Numbered from the stretch's first letter, positions 1-12,514 are shown. The stretch: 64,000 nt of DNA from Zea mays (GCF_902167145.1 NC_050097.1:229977034-230041033); one strand, 5' to 3'. Numbers and translations: made by a program. The notes: generated by a model not told the origin, from the letters alone.

Positions 1-3000
1 AATACATAATTAAAGTCACCCTCAGTAACCATCATCATTAAAGTCATCATCTGAAGTGCATCCGGAGTATCTCTAATCAAAGAGGATCCCAAGGCTACTC
101 TTAACCGTGAGCACGGCTGATATATCAGTTTCACTACCCTCTGCAGAGGTCACACACTTTACCCATGAGCCATGATTCCCGTTCTGCCCGGGGAGAGCTA
201 ATCCCCATTGACCACTACCTAGGTGATCCGGCAGGGTATCACTACGTAGCTGTTACAAAGATTCCCTAGAGGTCATAGCTGCACGTTAGGTTTCTCCAGT
301 TTGATAAACACAGTACCCCTCCCCGCAGGAGAGTGACTAACAAAAGCAAAACGAAAGAACCTCGGCACTCAGCCTCGGCAGAGCAAGCACTGTGCCTGGA
401 CCCCATTGACGGCACGACGGCGAAGCAACTACATCCCTAGTTCCTCTAATTAATTAGCTAAGGGCATCCCATTTCACCCTCATGGTTGCACTGTTATCCC
501 GGGTGGTCTCTCAACGAACAGGTCCTTACGGAGAGGTACTCAGGAAACAGCCTGAGCCCCCTAGGGTATCACAAGATCACCAATATCATCAGGATAACAG
601 TATAGTATCATAAATAGTCACATCATGTTCATTGATTAGGTTAAGGCAATAGCAAAATGCTAACCATAATAATAACCCAAAAGATCATCAAGGATAAGGT
701 AAAGTATAAAGCTAGTCAATCCTTAGGTTTCAATTAAGTAATGCGGGAAAGTGAATTATAAGTGAATAGGACATAATGGGTCAGAGGACACTTGCCTTCA
801 CCAAACTGCTGATCAGGGACTTCTTCCGCAACTTCCTCGGGAAACACAGACTGCCCGTTGTCTACGTAAAGTAATCATTCATTCTATGCACTTGGGAAAT
901 AACAAACAAAAGCAATAAACCAAACATATGCAGCAGAGAGATCACAAGTTCACAGTAGAAAAGGATTGGCAATCTGGTGTTCCCTAGGTCTAGGGTAGAT
1001 GACTATACACAATGATTCATTATCCACTAATCAGGTCTAAGTCAGTGGTGGGGTTAAATCATTACATGGTGTTAAGTCCATAAATTTAGGTGCTCCAACT
1101 TTTATTAAAATCTACTATCTTCTATTTACCTCAAATAGGGTTCCAATAACATTAATTTTACTCCAATGATCAACTATTATTTGGGACATAGAAACAGCAG
1201 GGAAACATTGTTTAAATAGATAGATAAGAATATTATGAACATTTTGCAATTTGAAGCACCTAATTTGGAGTTCATATGACAAAGTTATGAATTTTACAAG
1301 ATTAGGGATTAAAATATGCCTTAAATACTTATTTTGGATTAAATAAAAGGTCCGAGGACCTAACTGCGAAGATCCAGGGACGGCGGGTTAATTTGCAGAA
1401 AGGCGGGGGTCTCTTTAAGAAAATGCGCGGGCGAAGGGGTATCGGGCTCTTATAGCCGTTGGATCTCAGATCAACGCCCAAGATTAGATCCGCGGGCGGG
1501 GCCGGGCGAGCAGCGCGGGGCGGACGGCTGACAGGCGGGGCCGGGCGGACAGCGCGGGGCGGACGGCGGACAGGCGGGGCCGGGCGGACAGCACGGGGCG
1601 GACGGCTGACAGGCGGGGCCCCAAATGGCAGGAAGGCGGGGTGCGGGGGGGGGGGGGGGGGGGGGGGAACGGCTCTGGGCCGTTGGATCTCAGGCGGACG
1701 GCTAGGGTTGGGCTCGGCCTATTTGAAACAGGGCCGTCCGATCTAAGCTGGACGGCGGAGATCTTGCGGCCGGCTTCTGTCCTCCCCTCCGGCTAGCAGA
1801 GGCGGCGGCGCCCGTTCCCGCGGCGGAGAACTCGCCGGAGACGAGGGGCGCGGGGGCTCTGTGGGTCCCTGGGGCGACCTGGATGGCCGGGGAGGTTGGG
1901 GAGAGCGCGGGGAACCTTTCGGTGGGGACTAGGTCGGGGCAGGGGCACTGGAGGGGGGCGGCCCACGGCGAAGCGGCTCGGCGGTGGCGCTAAAGGACTC
2001 CGGCGAGGAATTAAACGCAGCGGGGGGCAATAAAAAGGAAGGGAGAGGGCGGGGGAAGATTCCTTACCTCGAGGCGAACTCTGGGGACCCCTCGGTCGCG
2101 ACGAAGGCGCGGCGGCAACCCGAGTCGACGGTGGCGGACCTCGGCGGCTGCGCAGAGAACGGCGGGTGAGCGCGGGCAGAGGAATTCGGGGAGGGAGAGG
2201 GGAAATTGGGGCGTGTCCCGGGTTGCGGACGTCGGGGCGAAGCTCACCGTGGCAGAAGGCACGGCGGAGCTCCAACGGCGACGGAGAAACGGGCTCGGGC
2301 GGCGGCGGTTAATGGCGGCGGCGCTTTGGCGTGTGAGCAGCGTGGGCGAGGTGGAAGGGAGGTCTGCAGGTGCGCAAATGAGGGAGGGGGGAGAGGGTGG
2401 GCTAGGCTCCGGGCTCAAGTGGCCGAGGGCGAGGTGGTTGCGAGCTCCACGCGCGACGTGGGCGCGGAGTCCGCGGCACGCGCGGCTCGGGGCGGCGGTT
2501 ACGCGGAGACGGAAGAGCTGACAGCTCGGGCCCGCGAGTAGAGAGAGCGGGGGAAGCGGGCGCGGACGCGGGTAAGGCGGTCGCGCTGACGAGCGGGCCT
2601 GCCAGGGCAGAGAGAGAAGAGGGGGAAGGAGGGCGCGCGCGCGGGATGGGCCAGATGGGCCGAAAGGCCGAGGGGGCGGGGGATGTGGGCTTCTTTCCTT
2701 TTTCTTTTATTCTGGCATTTGTTTTCCCTTTTCTTTTTATTTACTCTATTTGATTCAAATCTAAATGGGTCACTAATTCAAATTAGCATTTCTAAGTATT
2801 ATGCACCAAACAAAAGTGAAATTTAGGGTTTGACATGATGCCACAATACATACTCCTTGGAGTTTTAGTCTAATAGACTATAATTACATGAAGTAAATAG
2901 CCACTTTTCTTCTATAGAAAAGAGAAAGAGGGGATTGGGAAGGGTGTGAAAAGAGAAGTAACACCTGAATTTGTGAATATGAGCAAAGAAATTTTATACC

Positions 3001-3020
3001 CCCAAATTCAGGGTGTTACA
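1..3020 (-). mobile_element. Tekay/Prem1/Xilon-type Gypsy LTR (left end outside window)
   Basis: Read on the minus strand, the segment starts at 3020 with TGTAACACCC, a start typical of long chromovirus LTRs in maize. A second copy of the same family lies at 32545-35093: the stretch from about 405 onward matches 32549 onward, including the CCATTGACGGCA block and the region before CTTGCCTTCACCAA. A relative in the opposite orientation occupies 44123-47978. The right boundary cuts Huck protease coding, so it is an outer edge, not a junction with the element's own internal region. This is therefore either a solo LTR or the 5' LTR of an element extending left. The five bases after it, GGCAG (3021-3025), should be its target duplication. 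Short ORFs in the GC-rich part (1459-2541) match nothing I know. Family assignment is from memory. Confidence 0.75.
1495..1611. repeat. 39-bp tandem repeat, three copies, in the Tekay-type LTR
   Basis: Three copies beginning GGCGGGGCCGGGCG start at 1495, 1534 and 1573, with a partial fourth at 1612. Period is 39 bp with only a few substitutions. A pure G run of about 20 bases follows near 1649. The second LTR copy lacks this array, so it is a local expansion. Confidence 0.85.
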
Positions 3021-6000
3021 GGCAGCAGCCTCAACATCATCTACGCCGAGACCCTCGGGCTCCTGCGTGTTGATCTATCCTCGGTCCGGGCAGGCGCTGC
3101 GCCTTTCCACGGGATCATCCCCGGGAAGCGCGTCCAGCCCCTCGGACGACTCGACCTTCCTGTCTGCTTCGGAACACCCTCCAACTTCCGAAGGGAGACC
3201 CTCACGTTCGAGGTGGTCGGGTTCCAAGGAACCTACCACGCAGTATTGGGGAGGCCATGCTACGCGAAGTTCATGGCCGTCCCCAACTACACCTACCTCA
3301 AGCTCAAGATGCCGGGCCCCAACAGGGTCATCACCGTCGGCCCCACGTACAAACACGCGTTCGAATGTGACGTGGAGTGCGTGGAGTACGCCGAGGCCCT
3401 CGCCGAATCCGAGGCCCTCATCGCCGACCTGGAGAGCCTCCCTAAGGAGGTGCCAGACGTGAAGCGTCACGCCGGCAACTTCGAGCCAGCGGAGACGGTT
3501 AAGTCCGCCCCCCTCGACCCCAGCAGCGACGCCTCCAAGCAGATTCGGATTAGCTCCGAGCTCGATCCCAAATAGGAAGCAGTGCTCGTCGACTTTCTCC
3601 CCGCGAACGCCGACGTTTTCGCGTGGAGTCCCTCGGACATGCCCGGCATACCGAGGGATGTCGCCGAGCACTCACTGGATATCCGAGCTGGAGCCCGACC
3701 CGTGAAGCAGCCTCTGCACCGATTCGACGAGGAAAAGCGTAGAGCCATAGGCGAGGAGATCCACAAGCTAATGGCGGCAGGGTTCATCAAAGAGGTATTC
3801 CATCCCGAATGGCTTGCCAACCCTGTGCTTGTGAGAAAGGAAGGAGGGAAATGGCGGATGTGTATAGACTACACTGGTCTAAACAAAGCATGTCCGAAGG
3901 TTCCCTACCCTCTGCCTCGCATCGATCAAATCGTGGATTCCACTGCTGGGTGCGAAACCCTGTCTTTCCTCGATGCCTACTCAGGGTATCACCAAATCAG
4001 GATGAAAGAGTCCGACCAACTCGCGACTTCTTTCATCACACCCTTCGGCATGTACTGCAATGTCACCATGCCGTTCGGCTTGAGGAATGCGGGCGCGACA
4101 TACCAGCGGTGCATGAACCATGTGTTCGGCGAACACATTGGCCGGACGGTCGAGGCCTACGTCGATGACATCGTAGTCAAGACGAGGAAAGCCTCCGACC
4201 TCCTTTCCGACCTTGAAGTGACATTCCGATGTCTCAAGGCGAAAGGCGTGAAGCTTAATCCCGAGAAGTGTGTCTTCGGGGTACCCCGAGGCATGCTCTT
4301 GGGGTTCATCGTCTCCGAGCGGGGCATCGAAGCCAACCCGGAGAAGATCGCGTCCATCACCAGCATGGGGCCCATCAAGGACTTGAAAGGCGTACAGAGG
4401 GTCATGGGATGCCTTGCGGCTCTGAGCCGCTTCATCTCACGCCTCGGCGAAAGAGGCCTGCCTCTGTACCGCCTCTTAAGGAAGGCCGAGTGCTTCACTT
4501 GGACCCCCGAGGCCGAGGAAGCCCTCGGGAACCTAAAGGCGCTCCTCACGAACGCGCCCATCTTGGTGCCCCCCACTGCCGGAGAAGCCCTCTTGATCTA
4601 CGTCACCGCGACCACTCAGGTGGTTAGCGCCGCGATTGTGGTTGAGAGACGAGAAGAGGGGCATGCATTGCCCGTTCAGAGGCCAGTCTACTTCATCAGC
4701 GAGGTACTGTCCGAAACCAAGATCCGCTACCCATAAATTCAGAAGCTGCTGTACGCGGTGATCCTGACGCGGCGGAAGTTACGACACTACTCCGAGTCTC
4801 ACCCGGTAACTGTGGTGTCATCCTTCCCCCTGGGGGAGATCATCCAGTGCCGAGAGGCCTTGGGTAGAATCGCAAAGTGGGCGGTGGAAATCATGGGCGA
4901 AGAGATCTCGTTCGCCCCTCGGAAGGCCATCAAGTCCTAGGTCTTGGCGGACTTCGTGGCTGAATGGGTCGACACCCAGCTCCCAACGGTTCCGATCCAG
5001 CCGGAACTCTGGACCATGTTCTTTGACGGGTCGCTGATGAAGACAAGGGTCGGCGCAGGCCTACTCTTCATCTCGCCCCTCGGAAAGCATCTACGCTACG
5101 TGCTACGCCTCCACTTCCCGGCGTCCAACAATGTGGCTAAGTACGAGGCTCTGGTCAACGGGTTGCGCATCGCCATCGAGCTAGGGGTCCGACGCCTCGA
5201 CGCTCGCGGTGACTCGCAGCTCGTCATCGACCAAATCATGAAGAACTCCCACTGCCGCGACCCAAAGATGGAAGCCTACTGCGATGAGGTTCGGCGCCTG
5301 GAAGACAAGTTCTACGGGCTCGAACTCAACCACATCGCCCGACGCTACAACGAGACTGCGGACGAGCTGGCTAAAATAGCCTCGAGGCGAACAACGGTTC
5401 CCCCGGACGTCTTCTCCCGAGACCTGCATCAACCCTCTGTCAAGATCAACGACACGCCCGAGCCCGAGGCACCCTCGGCCCAGCCCGAGGAACCCTCGGC
5501 TCAGTCCGAGGCACCCTCGGCTCGGCCCGAGGCACCCTCAGCTCGGCCCGAGGCACCCTTGGTTCAGCCCGAGGTACCCTCGGCCCCCGAGGGTGAGGCA
5601 CTGCGCGTCGAGGGGGAGCAAAGTGGGGTCACGCCTAATCGAAACTGGCAGACCCCGTACCTGCAATATCTCCACCGAGGAGAGCTACCCCTCGACCGAG
5701 CCGAAGCTCGGCGGTTGGCGCGGCGCGCCAAATCGTTTGTCTTGGTGGGGGACGGGAAGGAGCTCTACCACCGCAGCCCCTCAGGCATCCTCCAGCGATG
5801 CATTTCCATCGCCGAAGGCCAGGAGCTCCTACGAGAAATGCACTCGGGGGCTTGCGGCCATCACGTAGCACCTCAAGCCCTCGTCGGAAACGCCTTCCGA
5901 CAAGGTTTCTACTGGCCGACGGCGGTGGCCGACGCCACTAGAATTGTCCGCACCTGCGAAGGGTGTCAGTTCTACGCGAGGCAGACCCACCTGCCCGCTC

Positions 6001-6887
6001 AGGCTCTGCAGACGATACCCATCACCTGGCCTTTCGCTGTGTGGGGTCTGGACCTCGTCGGCCCCTTGCAGAAGGCACCCGGGGGCTACACGCACCTGTT
6101 GGTCGCCATCGACAAATTCTCCGAGTGGATCGAGGTCCGGCCCCTAAACAGCATCAGGTCCGAACAGGCGATGGCGTTCTTCACCAACATCATCCATCGC
6201 TTTGGGGTCCCGAACTCCATCATCACCGACAACGGCACCCAGTTCACCGGCAGAAAGTTCCTGAACTTCTGCGAGGATCACCACATCCGGGTGGACTGGG
6301 CAGCCGTGGCTCACCCCTTGACGAATGGGCAAGTAGAGCGTGCCAACGGCATGATTCTACAAGGGCTCAGGCCTCGGATCTACAACGACCTCAACAAGTT
6401 CGACAAGTGATGGATGAAGGAACTCCCCTCGGTGGTCTGGAGCCTGAGGACAACGCCGAGCCGAGCCACGGGCTTCACGCCGTTCTTTCTAGTCTATGGG
6501 GCCGAGGCCATCTTGCCCATAGACTTAGAATACGGTTCCCCGAGGACGAGGGCCTACGCCGACCAAAGCAACCAAGCTAGTCGAGAAGACTCGCTGGACC
6601 AGCTGGAAGAGGCTCGGGACATGGCCTTACTACACTCGGCGCGGTACCAGCAGTCTCTGCGACGCTACCACGCCCGAGGGGTCCGGTCCCGAGACCTCCA
6701 GGTGGGCGACCTGGTGCTTCGGCTGCGACAGGACGCCCGAGGGCGGCACAAGCTCACGCCTCCCTGGGAAGGGCCGTTCGTCATCGCCAAAGTTCTGAAG
6801 CCCGGAACGTACAAGCTGGCCAACAGTCAAGGCGAGGTCTACAACAACGCTTGGAACATCCAACAGCTACGTCGCTTCTACCCTTAA
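3021..6887 (+). pseudogene. pol: Huck-like pol: protease, RT, RNase H, integrase; four stops
   Basis: The polyprotein of a Gypsy retrotransposon copies element RNA and inserts the cDNA. One reading frame runs the whole length without a frameshift. The retropepsin core starts at GSSLNIIYAETLG, so the Tekay-type LTR has cut exactly at the active-site motif. Reverse transcriptase follows (about 3700-4400, with FLDAYSGYHQIRM and YVDDIVV at about 4158-4178), then a first RNase H (to about 4900), a second RNase H (FFDGS at 5020, GDSQLVIDQ at 5209) and integrase with an HHCC finger (about 5830-5990) and a DDE core (LDLVGP, ITDNGTQFTG). The frame ends in a chromodomain-free tail at 6887. In-frame stops lie at 3573 (TAG), 4734 (TAA), 4938 (TAG) and 6408 (TGA). 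A proline/glutamate repeat region (5455-5600) separates RNase H from integrase. No function is expected. Confidence 0.9.
5452..5600 (+). repeat. 24-bp-type coding repeat (PEAPSA units) in Huck pol linker
   Basis: A run of near-identical units based on GAGGCACCCTCGGCTC encodes repeated P-E-A-P-S-A peptides between the second RNase H and integrase. It looks like slippage expansion in an unstructured linker. Confidence 0.75.
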
Positions 6888-7525
6888 GATGCTTTCAAGT
6901 TGTTCATATACCTCGCTCCCACGCAAAGTTTAGTCATCAAGGAAGGGTCAGCCTTGCCTCGGCAAAGCCCGACCCTCCCTCGGGGGCTAAAAGGGGGGAA
7001 CCCCCTCTGCGTCGAAATTTTCCTCGAAAAAAGATCCTTTCTGCCAGAATGTCTTTCGTGCTTTTCGACTACTTCGAAAGTGGATCCTGAAAACGACGGA
7101 GTACACGTAAGCAGCCAAGGCTGACCGAGCCGAGAGACTCCTACGCCTCCGGGATACGGATACCTCACTCATCACCTTCTGCGATAAGTAACTCACGTTC
7201 GGATAAGTGATTCCGCGGACCGAACAAGTCTTCACGTTCGAAAGCTCCTCTGCCGAAGCGATTCTTCGAGCCTTCTCGACTGCGTTGGTGACAGAACCCT
7301 ATGGACGGAAAGAGTGCGCGTAAGCGGCAAGGCCGACCGAGCCGAGGGATTCCTACGCCTCCGGGATACGGATACCTCACTCATCACCTTCCGTGAAAAG
7401 CAACTCTCGCTCGCACAGACAATTCTGTTACCGACAAAAAAGTCCAGATACTCGAAACGAGAGGAAAAGAAGCACAGCTTTACAACACGGCGAGGGTGTG
7501 TTTGGGCCTCAGCGGCCGCAGAAAA

Positions 7526-7684
7526 CACACGCTACAAGATAATCCGATCCTGCAGGCTCGGATCTTGACGACAGAAGGGAGCAGCAGCACCCTCGGCATC
7601 GACTACACGCTACAAGATAATCCGATCCTGCAGGCTCGGATCTTGACGGCTGAAGGGAGCAGCAGCACCCTCGGCATCGACTAC
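7526..7684 (+). repeat. 78-bp tandem duplication in Huck 3' region
   Basis: GCTACAAGATAATCCGATCC occurs at 7531 and again at 7609. The two 78-bp units differ at only a few bases (GACGACAGAAGG versus GACGGCTGAAGG). Confidence 0.9.
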
Positions 7685-9897
7685 ACCTTCGGCGAGGTCC
7701 GACCTAGCCTCGGACGGAGACGCGGTCCGAGGATCTCCACTCTGAAGGACGACGTCATCATCTCGCCCGGGCCATCGCCGCCAGGGTCTCCTCCAAGAAT
7801 CCGGCTCGAGCAGGCGACTCGGCTGGTCACCCCGAGGCCTCGGCCAGCTGTCCCCCAAAGACATCAGCCCGGCCCGAGGCCTCAGCAGATCAACTCCGGC
7901 GTCGGTCCCGCTAACGGACGACCCGGCCAGGCTCCGGCCGACCAAGTCTTCTTTCCGAGCCAACTCTGCCTCTGTTCGTGCTGACACTGCTACCCCTGGC
8001 TTCGGCTCATCGAAGAGCGGCCGAGGGGTTCCTTTAACTAAGCAAGAGAAGCCTCGGACAGCAAGGCCGACCGAGCCGAGGGACTCCTACGCCTCCGGGA
8101 TACGGATACCTCACTCGTCACCTTTGCACGGGGCGACTCACGCTTGGTGAAGCAGTTCAGACAACCAACAGGCGAGTCTTAGTGCTCGAGAATGAGGAAA
8201 AAACACGGCTCCGTGCCGAAAATACATACATGTTCAGGCCCCGACAGCCACAATGAACAAAAACACTGGCACTCAAGGTGCCATTACAAACGGAACTCTG
8301 GTTCCGTCCCCGCGGGCATGAACGACCTCTACACCGGGGAGCCTGCGGGGCGACAAGTTCCGGGCGACTCGCCGGCGACCTCTACAGCGGCACCCATGGT
8401 CCCAGGACGGACGCGGCCACCGGAAGGCTCTCGTTCGTGTCCCCGCTCAAGGGATGCGAACCAGCCATCAAAGCCAAAGAGCGGGCCGCTCCGAAGCGTA
8501 CCGGCAGGTCCTCGCTCCCGCCCTCGCCACGAAAGCGAGGAAGAGGGCGGAATGTTGCATCCTAGCTGGGCAGCAACAGTTCGCCTTCCCTGGCATGGCT
8601 GGAGGACGTCTCCTCCGCAGAGCTGGAGGATGGTCTCCACCACCAGAAGCTGGAAGAAGAGGTGGCCAGCCGACCCGCGCGGGAGGTAGAGCCCCGGCTC
8701 ACCTCGCTCTCCACCCCAGCAAGGATGATGAACATCCTTGAAGCTGAGGGCGGGACCAAGATCACCGCCCGGCTTGCTTCTCCCCATCCAGGGGCTGGTA
8801 GTCACCATCTCGGGTGACCACCGGCGAGGGGATGCAGCCGGGCTGCATGATGAAAATCCTTGAAGCCGAACGATGGCTGAAAGGTACCAACTCCCACGGA
8901 GTTGCGTTCCTCCAACGACGAGGCGGAAGGATTGCGGGTGTCCCCCATCCGGGGGCTCGGAAGGTGGAAAGACACGATGCATAAGGGAGCGCGAAGACAT
9001 GGTCGCCTTTCAAGGGGGTCACCCTCCTTTTAAAGGCGACTCTCCCCACTTGCGTCCCCAGCCGTCGTGGGCTGAGTCTTCTCCAACACGCTCCAAGGTC
9101 CTCCCCCTACGGCGCGGGGGCTGGGTCCCACACGTTATGCAAACTGGCCCAGAGCAGAAGAAGCCAAACCGCCGCGCGCGGTGCATGCAACCGCCCAGCG
9201 GTTACGAGCATTCCTCCACTTTCGCCCAGACCAGCGGGCGAAAGGGCGAGCAGCCATGCAGGCGGCATGCAACCGCGCCAAGTGGGCGCGCCCCTCCGAC
9301 TTCCAACGCACCCAGCATGGGGGCCCACACCCACGCGTCACACAACCGGCGCGCCGGTTGCAACGTGCGAGCAACTGCGCCGCCGCTCGCGCCACTGCCA
9401 CGCCTCCTCGACTGCAGAACCAGTACCGCGACTCGAGGCAACCTTGCGTACGACCCAGCAGTGCCAGCCAGGCGCGACGGTCAATACGGCCAAAAATGGG
9501 CCGGCAGTGATGGCGGTGGCAGGCGGGCGGGAGCAGCGGTCGCGTCGTCAGCCAAGCTTACGTCCCATCCCGAGGCAGTGAGAAAACCCTCTCTCACGGC
9601 GTGAAGACGGCGCACCCGTGTTCCGTTCCTTGAACGGCTCGCGCACGCGCAACGGCCGCCCCGCGAACCGCACGCCCCGTCGCATTAACTCCGCGGCGGG
9701 AAAGGCGGCGCCTCTGGCAGGGGAAGCGAGCGACGCTTCGCCTTCGCCATAACGACCGCGTCAAAAAAGGTACGCCACGTCATTCGATTTCGTATCCTTT
9801 TCCTTTTTCCTCTTTCTCTCTCTTACAACAGGGACCGGGAAAGGGGGATACCCCGAAAAGGATCCTTCTCCGTGAAGGAAACAGGCTCCGAGCCTCC

Positions 9898-10115
9898 CTA
9901 CTGATCAGGGGTTCGAAGGCTGGCCCCTCGGAGGGGTTCGACAGCCGCCTCAGAGCGCGTGGGCTCCACACCCACTACTGGTCAGAGGTTCGAAGGCCGG
10001 CCCCTCGGAAGGGTTCAACGGCTGCCTCAGGCCACTCGGGCTCCGCGCCCACTACTGATCAGGGGTTCGTAGGTTGGCCCTCGAAGGGTTCACAACCGCC
10101 TCAGACACAAAGCGA
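9898..10115 (+). repeat. 77-bp tandem repeat, nearly three copies, in Huck 3' region
   Basis: Units beginning CTGATCAGGGGTTCG start at 9901, 9978 and 10055. Each carries a CCCCTCGGAGGGGTTC-like block and CCGCCTCAG. The copies are diverged. Confidence 0.85.
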
Positions 10116-10820
10116 GGGATGACCATGGGTACGTTCGATACATAACCAAGGCTCGGGCTACGCTCCCGAGGTACCCTAGGACATTTCTGAGACCAACGGG
10201 AACGATCTTGTAACGGAATCCCATCAGAGGGAGGCATCGAGCCCTCGGAACCCGTCGACAGGGGACCGGGTCCGGTAGATCACCCGCAGGTACCTTTGGG
10301 CGCGCCTCTGGGCCTCTAGCCGACCCCTAGCAAATGGGGCACGGGCGTCCACTCGGATTACCCGCCAGCAGCTCACCGGAGACACCATGTTCGGTGCCCT
10401 CCGAGGGCAACATGGCGCTTTCCCCCCTCCTCCTTGCGGAAAGGCGACGCAGGGGCATATGTAAAAAAGTCGAGTCTGTCCCTACCGTCCTCTCGCCCTG
10501 TGCAGAGGCTCGGGGGCTGCTCTCGCAAACTCGGCTCTGGCCAAACCGTTGACAGCGTCAACATACCAGCCCGAGAACTTGGAACCCGATCATGCACCCG
10601 GGCTACAGCCAGCTCGCATGAGGGAACGACCAGACCAGCCGAAGCATTGCGCGAGGCATTAAGACCTCGGAGGAGTCAAACCACTCCTCCGAGGCCTCGG
10701 GGGCTACACCCGGCGGGTGCGCTCGCGCGCACCCACTGGAACAAAACGCAACCGAGAAAGGCTGGTCCCCTTGCATAAAAGTGCGACAAAAGCCTCCAAG
10801 CGAGTGTTAACACTCCCTTC

Positions 10821-10836
10821 GAGGCTTGAGGGCTAC
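10821..10836 (+). other. Huck polypurine tract
   Basis: GAGGCTTGAGGGCTAC lies directly before the 3' LTR start TGTCGGGG. The same GGCTAC-then-TGT arrangement is seen beside the Grande-like LTR at 51715, fitting a shared Tat-lineage plus-strand primer. Confidence 0.75.
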
Positions 10837-11334
10837 TGTCGGGGACCATAATTAGGGGTACCCTCAAGACTTCTAATTCTCAGCTGGTAACCCCCATCAG
10901 CACAAAGCTGCAAAGGCCTGATGGGTGCGACTAAGTCAGGGACCGGTCCATTCGACGGACTCGATCACGCCTCGCCCGAGCCCAGCCTCGGGCAAGGGCA
11001 GCCGACCCCGAAGGATCTCCGTCTCGCCTGAGGCCCCCCTCCAGCGACGAACATACTTTCGGCTCGCCCGAGGCCCAGTCTTCGCCAAGAAGCAACCCTG
11101 GCCAAATCACCACGCCAACCGACCAAATCGCAGAGGCATTTAATGCAAAGGTGGCCTGACACCTTTATCCTGACGCGCGTCCTCCAGTCGACAGAGCCGA
11201 AGTGACCGCAGTCACTTCGCCGCTCCACTGACCGGCCTGACAGAAGGACAGCGCCGCCTGCGCCGCTCCGACTGCTGTGTCGCTCGACAGAGTGAGGCTG
11301 ACAGGCAGTCAGGCCCGGCCTCAGGCACCATAGG

Positions 11335-11727
11335 AAACTCCGCTCCGCCCGACCCAGGGCTCGGACTCGGGCTCAGCCCCGGAAGACGGCGAACTCCGCT
11401 CCGCCCGACCCATGGCTCGGACTCGGGCTCAGTCCCGGAAGACGGCGAACTCCGCTCTGCTCGACCCAGGGCTCGGACTCGGGCTTAGTCCCGGAAGACG
11501 GTGAACTCCGCTCCGCCCGACTCAGGGCTCGGACTCGGGCTCAGCCCTGGAAGACGGCGAACTCCGCTCCGCCCGACCCAGGGCTCGGACTCGGGCTCAG
11601 CCCCGGAAGACGGCGAACTCTGCTCCGCCCGACCCAGGGCTCGGACTCGGGCGCAGCCCTGGAAGACGACGAACTCCGCTTCGCCCGACCCCAGGGCTCG
11701 GACTCAGCCCTGGCCTCAGCCGACGGT
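11335..11727 (+). repeat. 56-bp minisatellite in Huck U3, about seven copies
   Basis: Units beginning GAACTCCGCTCCGCCCGACC recur at 56-bp spacing (AACTC at 11336, 11392, 11448 and so on), each with GGGCTCGGACTCGGGC and GGAAGACGGC. Later units are shortened. Long open frames on both strands here come only from the repeat. Confidence 0.9.
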
Positions 11728-12204
11728 CTCCGCCTCGCCCGACCCAGGGGCTCGGACTCGACCTCGGCCTCGGAAGACAGACTCGACCTCGACCTCGAAG
11801 GAGCCTCCACATCGCCCAACCTAGGGCACGGACCGACCACGTCAACAGGGGGCGCCATCATTACCCTACCCCAAGTTGACTCAGGCTACGGGAAACAAGA
11901 CCGGCGTCCCATCTGGCTCGCTCCGCCAGACAAGCAATGATGGCGCCCCGCACGCTCTATGACGACGGCGGCTCTCAGCCCCCTTACGGAAGCAAGAGGA
12001 CGTCAGCAAGGACTCGACAGCTCCGACAACTGTCCTTCCGCCAAGCTTCAGCGCTCCTCCGACGGCCACGACACCACACGAACCGGGTGCCAAAACCTCT
12101 CCGGCTGCCACGATGGCATGTACTTAGGGCGCTAGCTCTCCTCCGCTAGACACGTTAGCACTCTGCTACACCCCCCAATGTACACCTGGATCCTCTCCTT
12201 ACGC

Positions 12205-12213
12205 CTATAAAAG
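12205..12213 (+). promoter_or_regulatory. TATA box of Huck-like LTR
   Basis: CTATAAAAG lies in the 3' third of the LTR before the GGAAGGACCAGGGCC stretch, where the LTR transcript would begin. This is a standard pol II core promoter by position and sequence. Confidence 0.7.
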
Positions 12214-12514
12214 GAAGGACCAGGGCCCTCTTACAGAGGGTTGGCCGCGCGGGGAAGAGGACGGGACAGGCGCTCGCGCGAGGCCGCTCGCTCCTCTCTC
12301 CCGCGTGGACGCTTGTAACCCCCTACTGCAAGCGCACCCGACCTGGGCGCGGGACAAAAACACGAAGGCCACGGGATTTCCACCTCCCTCTCTCGCTCCG
12401 GCTGCCCTTTATTCCCCCCTTCACGCTCCGTCTCGCGCTGACCCATCTGGGCTGGGGCACGCGGCGACATTTCACTCGTCGGCCTAGGGACCCCCCGGTC
12501 TCGAAACGCCGACA

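Larger units (their letters stand above)
6888..10836 (+). other. Huck 3' noncoding region between pol and 3' LTR
   Basis: No coding signal is seen in this 3.9-kb stretch. The open frames present are GC-driven and on both strands. It contains dispersed copies of an approximately 65-bp block ending GGATACGGATACCTCACTC at about 7108-7172, 7319-7391 and 8058-8124, a 78-bp tandem duplication and a 77-bp tandem array (listed separately). A long spacer here is usual for Tat-lineage elements. Confidence 0.7.
3021..12514 (+). mobile_element. Huck-like Gypsy (Tat lineage) retrotransposon, 5' part missing
   Basis: The element has a pol frame (3021-6887), a 3.9-kb repeat-rich noncoding 3' region and a 3' LTR beginning TGTCGGGGACC (10837) and ending GCCGACA (12514). 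The purine-rich tract GAGGCTTGAGGGCTAC abuts the LTR. The 5' LTR, gag and the start of protease lie left of the inserted Tekay-type LTR, outside the window. GATGG (12515-12519) is the expected target duplication. Order and LTR sequence fit maize Huck as I remember it. Confidence 0.85.
10837..12514 (+). mobile_element. Huck-like 3' LTR (1,678 bp)
   Basis: The LTR begins TGTCGGGGACCATAATTAGG and ends CGAAACGCCGACA. It carries a 56-bp minisatellite in U3 and a TATA element at about 12205. The right edge falls inside PIF transposase coding, with GATGG as the presumed target duplication. Confidence 0.9.

Noticed and set aside
1459..2541. Overlapping open frames on both strands in the first LTR
   Set aside because: They lie in a GC-rich LTR with 39-bp repeats, contain low-complexity Arg/Gly/Pro sequence, and show no known domain.
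8192..9604. Several frames of 90-240 codons downstream of Huck pol
   Set aside because: They are GC-driven, on both strands, without domains, and lie in the element's noncoding 3' region.
11335..11727. Regularly spaced repeats reminiscent of a CRISPR array
   Set aside because: Units are contiguous without spacers, and the context is a plant LTR.
11501..11861. Long frames of repeated GLGLSPG or GRRLPG type peptides
   Set aside because: They are translations of the 56-bp minisatellite in the Huck LTR, open on both strands because the unit has no stops.
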